Positions 8,189 to 17,662 of a stretch of DNA of 64,000 nucleotides are shown one piece after another. The stretch is from Lachnospiraceae bacterium. Lineage in GTDB: Bacteria; Bacillota; Clostridia; Lachnospirales; Lachnospiraceae. The position numbers were made by a program, and so were the translations under genes. The notes beneath the pieces were generated by a model, which saw only the letters and a list, made by a program, of their open reading frames with translations, was not told the origin of the DNA and searched no databases. Each line of letters opens with the position of its first letter. Position 1 is the stretch's first letter. The stretch spans positions 1 through 64,000 of the forward strand of contig JAAUZY010000059.1 in assembly GCA_014804355.1 (NCBI GenBank), written 5' to 3'.

Positions 8189-10300
8189 ATGGCAGCAAAA
8201 CATGGTAATTTATCAATCAACAGCGACAATATTTTCCCGATTATCAAGAAATGGTTATATTCAGATCATGATATCTTTTTCCGTGAACTGATATCCAACG
8301 GATGTGATGCGATCACGAAGTTAAAGAAACTGGATATGATGGGCGAGTATGCGCTGGCAGACGACTATAAGGCAAAAATACAGGTGATCGTAAACCCTGA
8401 GGAAAAGACCCTGAAATTTATAGATAACGGTATCGGTATGACGGCGGCCGAGGTGGAGGAGTATATCAACCAGATCGCTTTTTCCGGTGCAACGGACTTT
8501 ATCGAGAAGTATAAGGACAAGGCAAATGAGGATCAGATTATCGGTCATTTCGGTTTGGGATTCTACTCAGCGTTCATGGTGGCGGACGAGGTACACATCG
8601 ACTCGCTGTCTTATCAGGAAGGCGCGCAGGCGGTTCATTGGGAGTGCGATGGCGGCACGGAGTTCGACATGGAGGAAGGAACGAGAACCGAGGTCGGCAC
8701 GGAGATTACGCTTCATATCAACGAGGATTGCTTAGAGTTCTGTAACGAGTATAAGGCGAAAGAAGTGATTAAGAAGTACTGTTCCTTCATGCCGACGGAG
8801 ATCTATCTGTCCAAGGCGAATACTACGGAGACACAGATCATCAAGGTAGACGAGAAACTGGATACGGATGAGGTCGTAGAGGAGATTGCAAAAGAAAAAG
8901 AAGAGGACGAGCAGAAGTTAAAGATTAAGAAGCGTCCCGAACTGCTCAATGAGACACAGCCCCTTTGGACGAAGCATCCGAACGAGTGCACCAGAGAGGA
9001 GTATCTGGAGTTTTATCGCAAGGTATTTCAGGATTACAAGGAGCCGCTGTTCTGGATTCATTTGAATATGGATTATCCTTTTAATATGAAGGGTATTCTC
9101 TATTTCCCGAAGATCAATATGGAGTACGAGTCCATAGAGGGAACGATCAAATTATATAACAATCAGGTGTTTATCGCAGATAATATTAAGGAGGTTATTC
9201 CTGAGTTCCTGCTTTTGTTGAAAGGTGTGATCGACTGTCCGGATCTGCCGCTTAACGTATCCAGAAGCGCACTGCAGAATGACGGTTTCGTAAAGAAGAT
9301 CAGCGAGTATATCACGAAGAAAGTGGCGGATAAGCTGTCCGGCATGTGCAAGACCGAGAAAGAGGAGTACGAGAAATATTGGGATGATATCAGTCCCTTC
9401 ATCAAGTTCGGATGCCTGAAAGACGATAAATTCTGTGAGAAGATGACAGATTATATTCTCTTCAAGAACCTGGACGGTGTCTATATGACGCTGCCGGAGT
9501 GTCTCGAGGTCAATAAGATCGATCCGGACGAAGTCGGAGAGGAAAGCGAGACGGCTGCGGACGGTGATAAGGCGGAGACAGAAAACAGCAATGCCGTGGA
9601 CGAAAACGGTGAAAAAGTGGAAGCCGAGGTGGTAGATGAGAGCGAAGAATCTGCCGCAGAGGATGAGGAAACCGAGGAAGAGAAGAAAGAGAAAGTCATT
9701 TACTATGTAACCGACGAGAAGCAGCAGAGCCAGTATATCAATATGTTTAAGGCTGCCAAGATGGATGCTGTGGTATTGACACACAATATCGACCAGCCCT
9801 TTGTGTCCCAGCTGGAGGCTAAGAATGAGGGCATCAAGTTCCAGAGAATTGATGCGGATCTGACGGATGTATTTAAGGCGAAGACTTCCAAGAAGGCTGA
9901 GAAAGAGATGGAAGAGCAGGCGGAAGAAATCGCTAAGCTGATGAAGAAGGTTCTGAAAAAGGATGCCATCAAGATCAAGATCGAGAAACTGAAAAACAAG
10001 AAGATTTCATCCATGATCACATTGTCTGAGGAAAGCCGCAGAATGCAGGATATGATGAAGATGTATTCCATGCAGGGGATGGACATGGGCATGTTCGGCA
10101 AGGAAGGCGAGACGCTGATCCTTAATGCGAATCATCCGTTGGTGCAGTATGTCTTAGAACATCAGGACGGCGAGAATGTGAAGATGATCTGCGAGCAGCT
10201 CTATGATCTGGCGCTGTTGCAGCAGGCACCGCTTGAACCCGAGGCAATGACAAAGTTCGTGGCAAGAAGTAATGATATTATGATGTTGTTGACAAAATAA
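8189..10300 (+). CDS. htpG: Hsp90-family chaperone HtpG
   Basis: This cytoplasmic ATP-driven Hsp90 chaperone has an N-terminal GHKL ATPase: FFRELISNGCDA carrying the catalytic Glu and Mg-binding Asn, DNGIGM, GHFGLGFYSAFMV. The middle domain includes LYFPKIN and DLPLNVSRSALQ, and the C-terminal dimerisation domain ends with the hydrophobic LNANHPLVQ region. At 703 residues it is about 80 longer than the E. coli protein; the excess is a strongly acidic Glu/Asp linker at about residues 448-500, between the middle and C-terminal domains. ATG follows AAAGGGATGTG. A CIRCE site upstream predicts HrcA control, unlike B. subtilis htpG, which is HrcA independent. Confidence 0.97.
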   Translation: MAAKHGNLSINSDNIFPIIKKWLYSDHDIFFRELISNGCDAITKLKKLDMMGEYALADDYKAKIQVIVNPEEKTLKFIDNGIGMTAAEVEEYINQIAFSGATDFIEKYKDKANEDQIIGHFGLGFYSAFMVADEVHIDSLSYQEGAQAVHWECDGGTEFDMEEGTRTEVGTEITLHINEDCLEFCNEYKAKEVIKKYCSFMPTEIYLSKANTTETQIIKVDEKLDTDEVVEEIAKEKEEDEQKLKIKKRPELLNETQPLWTKHPNECTREEYLEFYRKVFQDYKEPLFWIHLNMDYPFNMKGILYFPKINMEYESIEGTIKLYNNQVFIADNIKEVIPEFLLLLKGVIDCPDLPLNVSRSALQNDGFVKKISEYITKKVADKLSGMCKTEKEEYEKYWDDISPFIKFGCLKDDKFCEKMTDYILFKNLDGVYMTLPECLEVNKIDPDEVGEESETAADGDKAETENSNAVDENGEKVEAEVVDESEESAAEDEETEEEKKEKVIYYVTDEKQQSQYINMFKAAKMDAVVLTHNIDQPFVSQLEAKNEGIKFQRIDADLTDVFKAKTSKKAEKEMEEQAEEIAKLMKKVLKKDAIKIKIEKLKNKKISSMITLSEESRRMQDMMKMYSMQGMDMGMFGKEGETLILNANHPLVQYVLEHQDGENVKMICEQLYDLALLQQAPLEPEAMTKFVARSNDIMMLLTK

Positions 10301-10320
10301 GTTATGTAAACCATTGAAAT

Positions 10321-10360
10321 AAGGGGAAAAGGCAGTTTGACGGCTGTCTTTTCCCCTTAT
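10321..10360. terminator. Bidirectional terminator between htpG and minus-strand gene
   Basis: A long stem AAGGGGAAAAGGCAG / CTGTCTTTTCCCCTT lies between the convergent genes and has T-rich sequence on its 3' side; A-rich sequence on the other side lets it serve the opposite strand. Confidence 0.8.
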
Positions 10361-10381
10361 TAAGATGAAAGTCATAATACA

Positions 10382-11647
10382 TTAACCCGGCTCCGCGATC
10401 CTGCTCACGCCCACATAGATCTCCGAAATCTTATACCATGTGGGATAATCCACGATACCGGTCTGAGGCAGATTAAAGACCCGCTGGAAGGTGCGGACCG
10501 CATTGGCTGTATTAGTACCATAGATACCGTCCGCCGTGATACGCGGAATAGCGGGATAGTTCTGAGCAATACGATTGAGCTGTTGCTGGATCTGCAGTAC
10601 TTTGTCGCCGGAAGCGCCTACGTTCAAATTATATCCGGGCCATGAAGAAGGTACGCCTGAGACGGCCACAGCGGTGTTGATATACATGTCGCTTCCGTAG
10701 TAGTAGCGGATGATCTCGATGGGTGTGTAGCCTTCGTCTCCCAGATACTTAGAGCCCCACTGGCTCAAGCCGCTGCATGTCACATTTTTGCCGTCGCAGT
10801 AAGAGGTGAAAATGGGCTGGCGCACGCCGGGGCGGGAGAGATAATTGGCGAAGATGGAATCCACCAGTCTGTCAATGTTGGAGTATATATTCCTGCCATA
10901 AATCCATTTCTGATCGTAGGCAGTGGAGGATGTGATGGTGAAGTTGTAGCCTTTGTTACGATACCACTCCGTATAAACCCTGTTCAGTGTAAAGGACATG
11001 ATGGCAAGGGTGTTGGCATAGATCGCACTTTCGGGCCAGGTGGCATATATCTCGGATGAAACCACATTTTTAATATAATCCCGGTAACGTACATAATAGT
11101 TGGCCGCAGTGGAGTCGGAAGGAACGCCGTCATGAACGATAATATATTCGGGAATGACAACGCGGCTTAAGACGATCTCGCCAGATTCATCCATGGGCTT
11201 GATTTCGTCTTCGGGAATCTTAGGCGGGTAGTCCCCGTACAGTGTGTGGTCGGGTATGGTGATCGTCTCGGAGTCTTCCTGCGCAATTTCGGTGGGAGTC
11301 ATCTCGATATTCTGCACCGCTGTCACATCGGGAAGCACTTCCACGCCGGACACGGTTACCGGTTCATAGCCCGGAGCGGTAATGTTCAGCGTATATTCGG
11401 CGTAAGGCATAGGTGAATTGGGCGTCAGGCTGTATTCAAGCGGCGGTGCGTCTAACGATATGGTATCTGTCTGACCGGAGGAATCCGTAGTCAGTGTTTC
11501 CAGTGTACTGTTCGGCTCTCCGGTATAAGAAATGGTTATGTTGGCATTCCGGATCGGTATCAGTCCCACATCGGCAGTAACGTTGATTTGCAGACTGCCC
11601 CGTGCCGTACCTTCGGACTGCATGCTTTTTAAGATGGGCTCTTCCAT
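10382..11647 (-). CDS. SpoIID-like and peptidoglycan-binding domain protein, leaderless
   Basis: This 421-residue protein has no signal peptide at its start (MEEPILKSMQSEG). Residues 17-110 form a carboxypeptidase-regulatory-like beta domain. Residues about 185-320 (DYIKNVVSSEIYATWPESAI...AIMSFTLNRVY...CSGLSQWG) match the SpoIID/LytB pattern in which a transglycosylase-like fold acts on sporulation or septal peptidoglycan. A PG_binding_1 repeat follows (VLQIQQQLNRIAQNYPAIP, ADGIYGTNTANAVRTFQ). ATG 11647 is preceded by GAGG. A longer paralogue lies at 28954-30795. A wall-binding protein lacking an export signal suggests a mother-cell-made spore coat or cortex role, or a non-classical route; that is inference. 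Confidence 0.75.
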   Translation of the reverse strand: MEEPILKSMQSEGTARGSLQINVTADVGLIPIRNANITISYTGEPNSTLETLTTDSSGQTDTISLDAPPLEYSLTPNSPMPYAEYTLNITAPGYEPVTVSGVEVLPDVTAVQNIEMTPTEIAQEDSETITIPDHTLYGDYPPKIPEDEIKPMDESGEIVLSRVVIPEYIIVHDGVPSDSTAANYYVRYRDYIKNVVSSEIYATWPESAIYANTLAIMSFTLNRVYTEWYRNKGYNFTITSSTAYDQKWIYGRNIYSNIDRLVDSIFANYLSRPGVRQPIFTSYCDGKNVTCSGLSQWGSKYLGDEGYTPIEIIRYYYGSDMYINTAVAVSGVPSSWPGYNLNVGASGDKVLQIQQQLNRIAQNYPAIPRITADGIYGTNTANAVRTFQRVFNLPQTGIVDYPTWYKISEIYVGVSRIAEPG

Positions 11648-11739
11648 ATAAAACCTCGTAATAGTCTCTTCCTAATATGGTATGCGGCAGGAAATAAAAG
11701 GTACTGGTTGCGATGGCCGCAAATAAAATGCGCCCACCC

Positions 11740-11769
11740 TTGCGCTGACTGCTATATAAATGGTATAAT
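11740..11769 (+). promoter_or_regulatory. Promoter of the DUF5717 cluster
   Basis: TTGCGC and a perfect TATAAT separated by 18 bp lie 34 bases before the GTG start of the DUF5717 gene, in the divergent spacer with the minus-strand SpoIID-like gene. Confidence 0.55.
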
Positions 11770-11802
11770 TTTAATAACTATGTAGAAAGGCAGTGCGGAA
11801 GC

Positions 11803-14800
11803 GTGAGACAGGTAATAGAAGAGATACTAAACGGAAAATTCAATTTTGATAACGGTTCTCTGGACTTTTCCTGTCCTCGTATTGAGATATCACTGCATGC
11901 CGACGAAACGGCGGAAGGTTCCTTTACGGTGTACGGTCCGGTGGGGCGTATGACAGAAGGTTATGCGGTATCTTCTGATCTGCGCATGGAGTGTGTGACG
12001 CAGTCCTTCAGCGGCAGTCAGGATGAGATTCACTATCGGTTTGACGCTCACGGGATGGAAGAGGGAGAAGAAGTGAAGGGAGCCTTCAACATCATTTCTA
12101 ATCAGGGAGAATATTATCTGCCTTTTTCCGTGTCTGTTATGCCCAGAGTGGTTGTCTCCAGTATGGGCAATATCAGAAATCTGTTCCATTTTACCAATCT
12201 GGCGAAAAGCAATTGGGAAGAAGCGGTGAAACTGTTTTATTCCGAAGAATTTAAGGAAGTGTTCACGGGCAGTGACAGCCAGCATTATGCAGCATACATG
12301 GGCTTATCGGCAGTTCGTGGGAATGAGCATAATGTGGAGGAGTTCCTGCAGGAGATCAACAAAAAGAGAGCCGTGGAATATATTCCAGAGGAGACGGAGA
12401 TCAAGATAGAGGATCCGCTGGAGAATACCCGATATGCACTCGTAATCAACAGAAACGGTTGGGGCTATACTTATCTGCAGATCGGGACAGAGGGAGAATT
12501 CCTGCGGGTGGAAGAGAGCACCGTGACGGATTCCTCTTTTCTGGGCAACATATACAGGGTGTATTATTATATTGATTATGAGAAACTGCATGCAGGCAAT
12601 AACTATGGCTGCATTTTGTTAATACAGGAACACAGGACGATCAGAGTTCCGGTTACTGTGGTACTGCACCGGATCGGAAGGAAAGCACTGGGAATCCATC
12701 GGGAAAAGAGACGGCTTACCGTGGAGGTCATGGAATATTATCAGGCATTCCGATTAAAGAAGATCAGCACGAAAACATGGATGGCGGAGACGGGAAAGCT
12801 TCTTAGCCGTCTAACGGAGCTGGACGACAGGGATATTACGATCAAACTTTTTCAGGCGCAGATTCTGTTGACGGAGGAGCGTAGCAATGAAGCGAAGTGG
12901 ATGATCGAAAAGCAGGAGGATCAGGTGCTTGCAAGACGGGAAGAGTTTCCGGAGTTGTGGTGTTATTATCTGTATCTCACGACCCTGTACAGCAAGGATG
13001 ATCAGTATGTGGACGATGTGGCAGCGGAAGTGGCGGAGGTCTACGAGCGCAACAGGGGGAACTGGCGGATCGCATGGCTGCTTCTTTATTTGTCTGAGGA
13101 ATATGTGACGAGTGCATTCCGCAAATGGGAACTGTTGGAAGAATTGTTTCGGAACCGCTGTACTTCTCCGGTTATCTATATTGAAGCGTGGAATCTGCTG
13201 CGTGCGAATCCGTCCATGCTCCTGAAACTGGAGGAGTTTGAGCAGCAGGTATTGTACTATGCTGTCAGACATGATCTCATGAAGGACGAGATCGAGATGC
13301 AGATCATATATCTGGCGCAGAAACAGAAGACATATTCAGACGGTGTCTTTCGTATTCTTAAGGGATGTTATGAGAAGAAGCAGAACAATGACATTCTCCA
13401 TGCGATCTGTACACTCTTGATCAAGGGCAATCGCTACGGGGAAGCATATTTTGAGTGGTATCGTGCCGGGGTAGAGCAGAATCTCAGGATCACCAGATTG
13501 TATGAATATTATATGATGTCTATATCGCTTACATACGATGGTCCGCTGCCCAAGATCGTGCTGATGTATTTTGCGTATCAGAGCGATCTTCAATATGAGA
13601 TCACGGCGTATCTGTATGCCTATGTTCACCGGCACAGAGAGGAAATACCGGATATTTATGTGAATTATGCTGCCGCCATGGAGCGCTTCGTGACAGAGCA
13701 GCTGGGAAGAGGAAGAATTAATAAGGATCTTGCATATCTGTATCGCAATATGATCAGTCTGCCAATGATCGATGAAGAGAGTGCGGGGCAGCTTGCCACT
13801 TTACTTTTTATGAGGAATATCAAGATAGATTCGGATAAGATCAGGGAAGTGATTCTGGTGTATCCGTACGGAGTGAGCGAGGAGGTATATCCCGTGGTTT
13901 CGGGCACTGCACAGGTTCCGGTGTACGATTCCGACTGTAAGATCCTTCTGGGGGACGGGACAGGCAACAGGTACACGGTGAGTGTGGAATATCAGGCGGA
14001 CAGGCTGATCAGCCCGGCGAAACTGGCGCTTATGATCGCTCCGTTTGTGCGGGATCATTTGGGATATGCAGTCTATGCATGTTTCGAGTATCAGAATACG
14101 TTCACTGTACAGGAGGACAATGCAGATCTCTTTGCGCGGCTTGTCGATTCCGACCGGATCAAGGAGAGCATGAAGCGCGAGATCCGCAGGATGCTGGTGC
14201 AGTTCTATTATGATAAAGACCGCATGAGGGAATTGGACGAGTATCTGACGCTTCTTACACCGGAAGATGTCAACAGACATGACCGTAAGGAGATCATCCG
14301 CTATATGATCACGAGAGGGATGTATGAGGAAGCCTATCGATGGGTGCGGCGTTACGGACCGTACGGCGTGGAGGCCAAGACACTGGTAAAGCTGTGCAGC
14401 CGGCTGCTGGATGAGGAGCAGACGCAGGAAGATCCGGTGATGACCGGAGTGCTCCTGTATGTGGTGAAAAAGGGAAAATATGATGAGAATGTAATGAATT
14501 ATCTGCTGCGGTATTTCTCCGGAAGTATCAAGGATATGAGGGATGTGTGGAAGGCAGCGGTGGATTTCGGGCTGGACACTTATATGTTGTGCGAGCGGAT
14601 GCTTGTTCAGATGTTGTACACCGGGGCACATGTGGGAGAGAAGATGGAAATCTTCCGTACCTACAGTAAGGGTGGCGGCAATGAGGAACTGATGGCGGCA
14701 TTTCTGTCTCAATGCTGCTATGACTATGCCATCGGAGAACAGATTACGGAACCGTATATCTTCAGGAATGTGCTGCAGCTATATCAGGACGGCGTGCCTT

Positions 14801-15366
14801 TGCATCTGGTGTGCAAGATCGCCTGCCTGCGATATTATGCGGAGAATAAGGACGAGCAGGACGAGGTAGTGCGGCAGATATGCTGTGATTTCCTGCGGGA
14901 GCTTGTGGATGAGCATATTGTACTGCCGCTTTATAAAGAATATCAGGGGTATATCCCGCAGATGGATGCGTATCAGGATAAGACAATGGTGGAATATCGG
15001 GCCAAAGCCGGCAGCAGGGCTGTGATCCATTACGTGATCCAGAGTGAGAACAGCGCGGAGAATGAGTATCGCAAGGAAGAGATGAAAAATATGTTTGCAG
15101 GCATCTGCGTTAAGGAATTCATTCTTTTCTTTGGTGAGAGACTGCAGTTCTACATCACTGAGGAAATGGACGGTAACGAGCAGCTGACTAAGAGCGGCAC
15201 GATCAATAAGAGCGATATCGGACAGGATAATTTCGAGAGCCGGTTTACTGTACTCAATGACATTATGATCGGCAAGACACTGCATGATTACGATACGGTA
15301 GATGACCTGCTTAGGGAATACTACAGACAGGATTATATGACAGATGCAGTATTTTGCATACGCTGA
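11803..15366 (+). CDS. DUF5717 family giant protein
   Basis: This 1187-residue protein is recognised as the DUF5717 family, whose function is unknown. Residues 1-115 form a beta-sandwich-like domain (EGSFTVYGP, FNIISNQGEYYLPFSV), and a second, related-looking beta region covers about 205-290. From about 300 to 1000 it is almost wholly alpha helical with repeated helix pairs rich in Tyr, Leu and Arg, as in TPR-like solenoids. A C-terminal region from about 1050 mixes strands and helices (FILFFGERLQFYITEE). There is no signal peptide or membrane segment, so it should be cytoplasmic. It starts with GTG; the ribosome site (AAAGG) is distant, so the start is a little uncertain. It leads a four-gene cluster with an Hsp70-fold partner 55 bases downstream, suggesting a large scaffold. 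Confidence 0.8.
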   Translation: MRQVIEEILNGKFNFDNGSLDFSCPRIEISLHADETAEGSFTVYGPVGRMTEGYAVSSDLRMECVTQSFSGSQDEIHYRFDAHGMEEGEEVKGAFNIISNQGEYYLPFSVSVMPRVVVSSMGNIRNLFHFTNLAKSNWEEAVKLFYSEEFKEVFTGSDSQHYAAYMGLSAVRGNEHNVEEFLQEINKKRAVEYIPEETEIKIEDPLENTRYALVINRNGWGYTYLQIGTEGEFLRVEESTVTDSSFLGNIYRVYYYIDYEKLHAGNNYGCILLIQEHRTIRVPVTVVLHRIGRKALGIHREKRRLTVEVMEYYQAFRLKKISTKTWMAETGKLLSRLTELDDRDITIKLFQAQILLTEERSNEAKWMIEKQEDQVLARREEFPELWCYYLYLTTLYSKDDQYVDDVAAEVAEVYERNRGNWRIAWLLLYLSEEYVTSAFRKWELLEELFRNRCTSPVIYIEAWNLLRANPSMLLKLEEFEQQVLYYAVRHDLMKDEIEMQIIYLAQKQKTYSDGVFRILKGCYEKKQNNDILHAICTLLIKGNRYGEAYFEWYRAGVEQNLRITRLYEYYMMSISLTYDGPLPKIVLMYFAYQSDLQYEITAYLYAYVHRHREEIPDIYVNYAAAMERFVTEQLGRGRINKDLAYLYRNMISLPMIDEESAGQLATLLFMRNIKIDSDKIREVILVYPYGVSEEVYPVVSGTAQVPVYDSDCKILLGDGTGNRYTVSVEYQADRLISPAKLALMIAPFVRDHLGYAVYACFEYQNTFTVQEDNADLFARLVDSDRIKESMKREIRRMLVQFYYDKDRMRELDEYLTLLTPEDVNRHDRKEIIRYMITRGMYEEAYRWVRRYGPYGVEAKTLVKLCSRLLDEEQTQEDPVMTGVLLYVVKKGKYDENVMNYLLRYFSGSIKDMRDVWKAAVDFGLDTYMLCERMLVQMLYTGAHVGEKMEIFRTYSKGGGNEELMAAFLSQCCYDYAIGEQITEPYIFRNVLQLYQDGVPLHLVCKIACLRYYAENKDEQDEVVRQICCDFLRELVDEHIVLPLYKEYQGYIPQMDAYQDKTMVEYRAKAGSRAVIHYVIQSENSAENEYRKEEMKNMFAGICVKEFILFFGERLQFYITEEMDGNEQLTKSGTINKSDIGQDNFESRFTVLNDIMIGKTLHDYDTVDDLLREYYRQDYMTDAVFCIR

Positions 15367-15421
15367 TATCGTTTCGGTATACGGCCGCGGCAGAGCCGTT
15401 TGGATATAGGAGATATGCTTC

Positions 15422-16732
15422 ATGTTTTTAGAGCGGAAAGAGGAAGGCAAACTGCATAAGGGAAGTGTACTGGTGGGCTATGATCTGGGGGAGAAATATT
15501 CTCAGATCAGCTATTGCGTCTACGGTCAGGAGGAAGCCACCACGATCGCAACGGTTGTGGGAACGAAGCAGTATAATATACCGACGATGTTATGTAAACG
15601 AGAGGGAGTCAATCAGTGGTTCTATGGCAAGGATGCCGTGAAGAATATGGATGAGGAGGGAATGTTTCCGTTAGAAGGGCTTCTCGGTCTTGCCAGAAAA
15701 GGCGATGAAATTGAATTGGATGGAGAGACCTATGATCCGGTGGCGCTTCTCACACTATTCCTGAAGCGCAGCATGACGCTGATGAATTTTATTGCGACTG
15801 TGGAGAAGATTGATGCGATCATGTTTACTGTGGATGAGTTGGATGATAGAATGGTGGAGATCCTGTCTCAGGCATCAGTGAATCTGGGCTTGAGGACACC
15901 GCACATTTATTTCCAGAGCCACACGGAGAGCTTCTATGCTTTTATGCTGCATCAGCCGCCCGAATTATGGAATTATCAGGCGATGGCGTGTGAACATGAC
16001 GGTGTGCGTCTCAAGATCTACCGCATGGAATGCAATAAACGTACGACGCCGATTGTAGTTCTGATCGAGGAACAGATATATGAGACACTGGTCATTCCGG
16101 AGGAGACGGAAGAGGAAGCGGTCAGGGATGATGCCTATCGCATGGCGGATGAACGGTTTCTCGGTATCCTGGGTAAAATGTGCGAGGGAAGGATCATATC
16201 TTCCGTATATCTCCTCGGAGACGGGTTTCGGGCAGAGTGGGATAAACAATCCATACAATTTCTGTGCCATAATAGGAGAGTTTTTCGCGGAAATAACCTT
16301 TTTAGTAGAGGCGCATGCTATGGATTGCAGGAAAAACTGGAGCCGGGAGAGGTGGGAAGCAGGCATGTGTTCTTAGGAAAGGACAAACTAAAATCCAATA
16401 TCGGCATGAATGTTCTGCGACAGGGCAGAGAATCTTACTATGCGCTTCTGGATGCAGGGGAGAACTGGTATGAGGTGCAAAAAGAGTGTGAGTTTCTGCT
16501 GGAGGGAGAGAGAGAACTGGAACTTGTGGTTACTCCGCTGACCGGCAAGGATATAGAGACGAGGATAATACCGTTAAACGGAGGGAATAAAGGCGCTCCT
16601 TATACAAGATACCGTATGGAAATGGCAATGAGCGCTCCGGAGACGGTACAGATCAAGGTGACCGACATGGGGTTCGGAGAACTCTTCCCGACAAGCGGGC
16701 AAGTGTGGGAGGAATCTTTCAACGTAGTTTAG
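15422..16732 (+). CDS. DUF5716 family protein with degenerate Hsp70/actin fold
   Basis: This 436-residue protein is always, as far as I recall, the partner of DUF5717. It keeps the Hsp70 outline. The phosphate-1-like strand VLVGYDLGEKYSQIS comes first, then NIPTMLCKR like the conserved TPS loop. VDAIMFTVDELDD through QSHTESFYAFML is equivalent to the VPAYF...NEPTAAALAY segment, and SVYLLGDGF...RRVFRGNNLFSRGACYG is equivalent to the adenosine motif. The phosphate-2 DLGGGT motif is replaced by CEHDGVRLKIYRM, so ATP hydrolysis is doubtful. A beta-rich C-terminal region (from about 325) could be a substrate- or partner-binding domain. ATG 15422 has TAGGAG nine bases upstream. The Hsp70 relation is my reading of motif order. 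Confidence 0.78.
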   Translation: MFLERKEEGKLHKGSVLVGYDLGEKYSQISYCVYGQEEATTIATVVGTKQYNIPTMLCKREGVNQWFYGKDAVKNMDEEGMFPLEGLLGLARKGDEIELDGETYDPVALLTLFLKRSMTLMNFIATVEKIDAIMFTVDELDDRMVEILSQASVNLGLRTPHIYFQSHTESFYAFMLHQPPELWNYQAMACEHDGVRLKIYRMECNKRTTPIVVLIEEQIYETLVIPEETEEEAVRDDAYRMADERFLGILGKMCEGRIISSVYLLGDGFRAEWDKQSIQFLCHNRRVFRGNNLFSRGACYGLQEKLEPGEVGSRHVFLGKDKLKSNIGMNVLRQGRESYYALLDAGENWYEVQKECEFLLEGERELELVVTPLTGKDIETRIIPLNGGNKGAPYTRYRMEMAMSAPETVQIKVTDMGFGELFPTSGQVWEESFNVV

Positions 16733-16783
16733 TGTGAAGAAATTTCACGGCGTATACGGAAGAGATGTTGAAGTACGGAGGAT

Positions 16784-17641
16784 ATGGAATACGGTATGGG
16801 TCGGATAATTCTTGGGACGGGTGTATACAGCGACAGCCCCTACTTTATGGAAAAGTTTTATGTAAACCTATATTCGGTGGAGGAATTGTGTTATCTGTTT
16901 GTGGAGAAAGCGGAATTGCTGGATCGGGATGTGATGCGGCGGGATCTGATACAATGGCTGGATGAGCAGTGCGGATTAAGCCAGCTGGCACACACACTTT
17001 ACTCCCTGATGAATCAAAATGGTTCTGTCTCTGCTTTTGCGGGAACAATATTGGAGTATGTAGGTCTGTATCCGGCTGTGGTGATAGAGCAGACGGAGCA
17101 GACGATCAGGAGCAATGAGGGGTTAAATCCTTACGAGCGTGGGAAAGCTAAGGCAGATCACATGCTGCAGAGCAGAAAATTTTTTATGGCGCTCAGACAA
17201 TATCACAGTCTGCTCGCACAGATTCCGGAGACCGACAGAAAGTTGAGAGGCAGCATCTATCACAATATGGGAGTGGCATGTGCTAAGATGTTCATGTTCC
17301 GGCAGGCGGAGGAGTGGTTCCGGCAGGCATATGAAGCTGATCGGGATTCGGAAAGTCTGGAGTCATATCTTGCTGCCATCCGTATGCGATGTGAGGATAA
17401 GGAGTATATTACTTATATTGCGGAACATCCGGAATACCACGACGCATCCTTACGGGTAGAGAGGAAGATGGAGCGGGCTTCGGGGCAGTTTGAAGGAACA
17501 GATGAAAACCGAATGCTTTTTACCCTGCAGGTATTTAAAGAAGAAGGAAGCAGTACGGCAGGCAGCGAGGTGCAATATTATCAGGAGATCGAGAGGCTGA
17601 CGGCCGGGTTGAAAGAACAATACAGAGAATATGTGTTATAG
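16784..17641 (+). CDS. TPR-like helical protein of the DUF5717 cluster
   Basis: This 285-residue protein is predicted to be cytoplasmic and mostly helical. Residues about 120-200 contain TPR-like helix pairs (AKADHMLQSRKFFMALRQYHSLL, IYHNMGVACAKMFMFRQAEEWFRQAYEAD). The N-terminal 100 residues resemble no domain I can name. It starts 51 bases after the DUF5716 stop, with GGAG only three bases before ATG 16784; ATG 16796 is an alternative start. The gene ends 21 bases before the next start, so the cluster is almost certainly one transcript. An adaptor role bridging the DUF5717/DUF5716 pair and the membrane protein is inference. Confidence 0.72.
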   Translation: MEYGMGRIILGTGVYSDSPYFMEKFYVNLYSVEELCYLFVEKAELLDRDVMRRDLIQWLDEQCGLSQLAHTLYSLMNQNGSVSAFAGTILEYVGLYPAVVIEQTEQTIRSNEGLNPYERGKAKADHMLQSRKFFMALRQYHSLLAQIPETDRKLRGSIYHNMGVACAKMFMFRQAEEWFRQAYEADRDSESLESYLAAIRMRCEDKEYITYIAEHPEYHDASLRVERKMERASGQFEGTDENRMLFTLQVFKEEGSSTAGSEVQYYQEIERLTAGLKEQYREYVL

Positions 17642-17662
17642 CGCGCAGAAATGAGGATTAAA

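Noticed and set aside
13801-14712. 303-residue minus-strand ORF inside the DUF5717 gene
   Set aside because: Antisense shadow of a real gene with His/Ile/Leu-rich composition and no ribosome site or family match.
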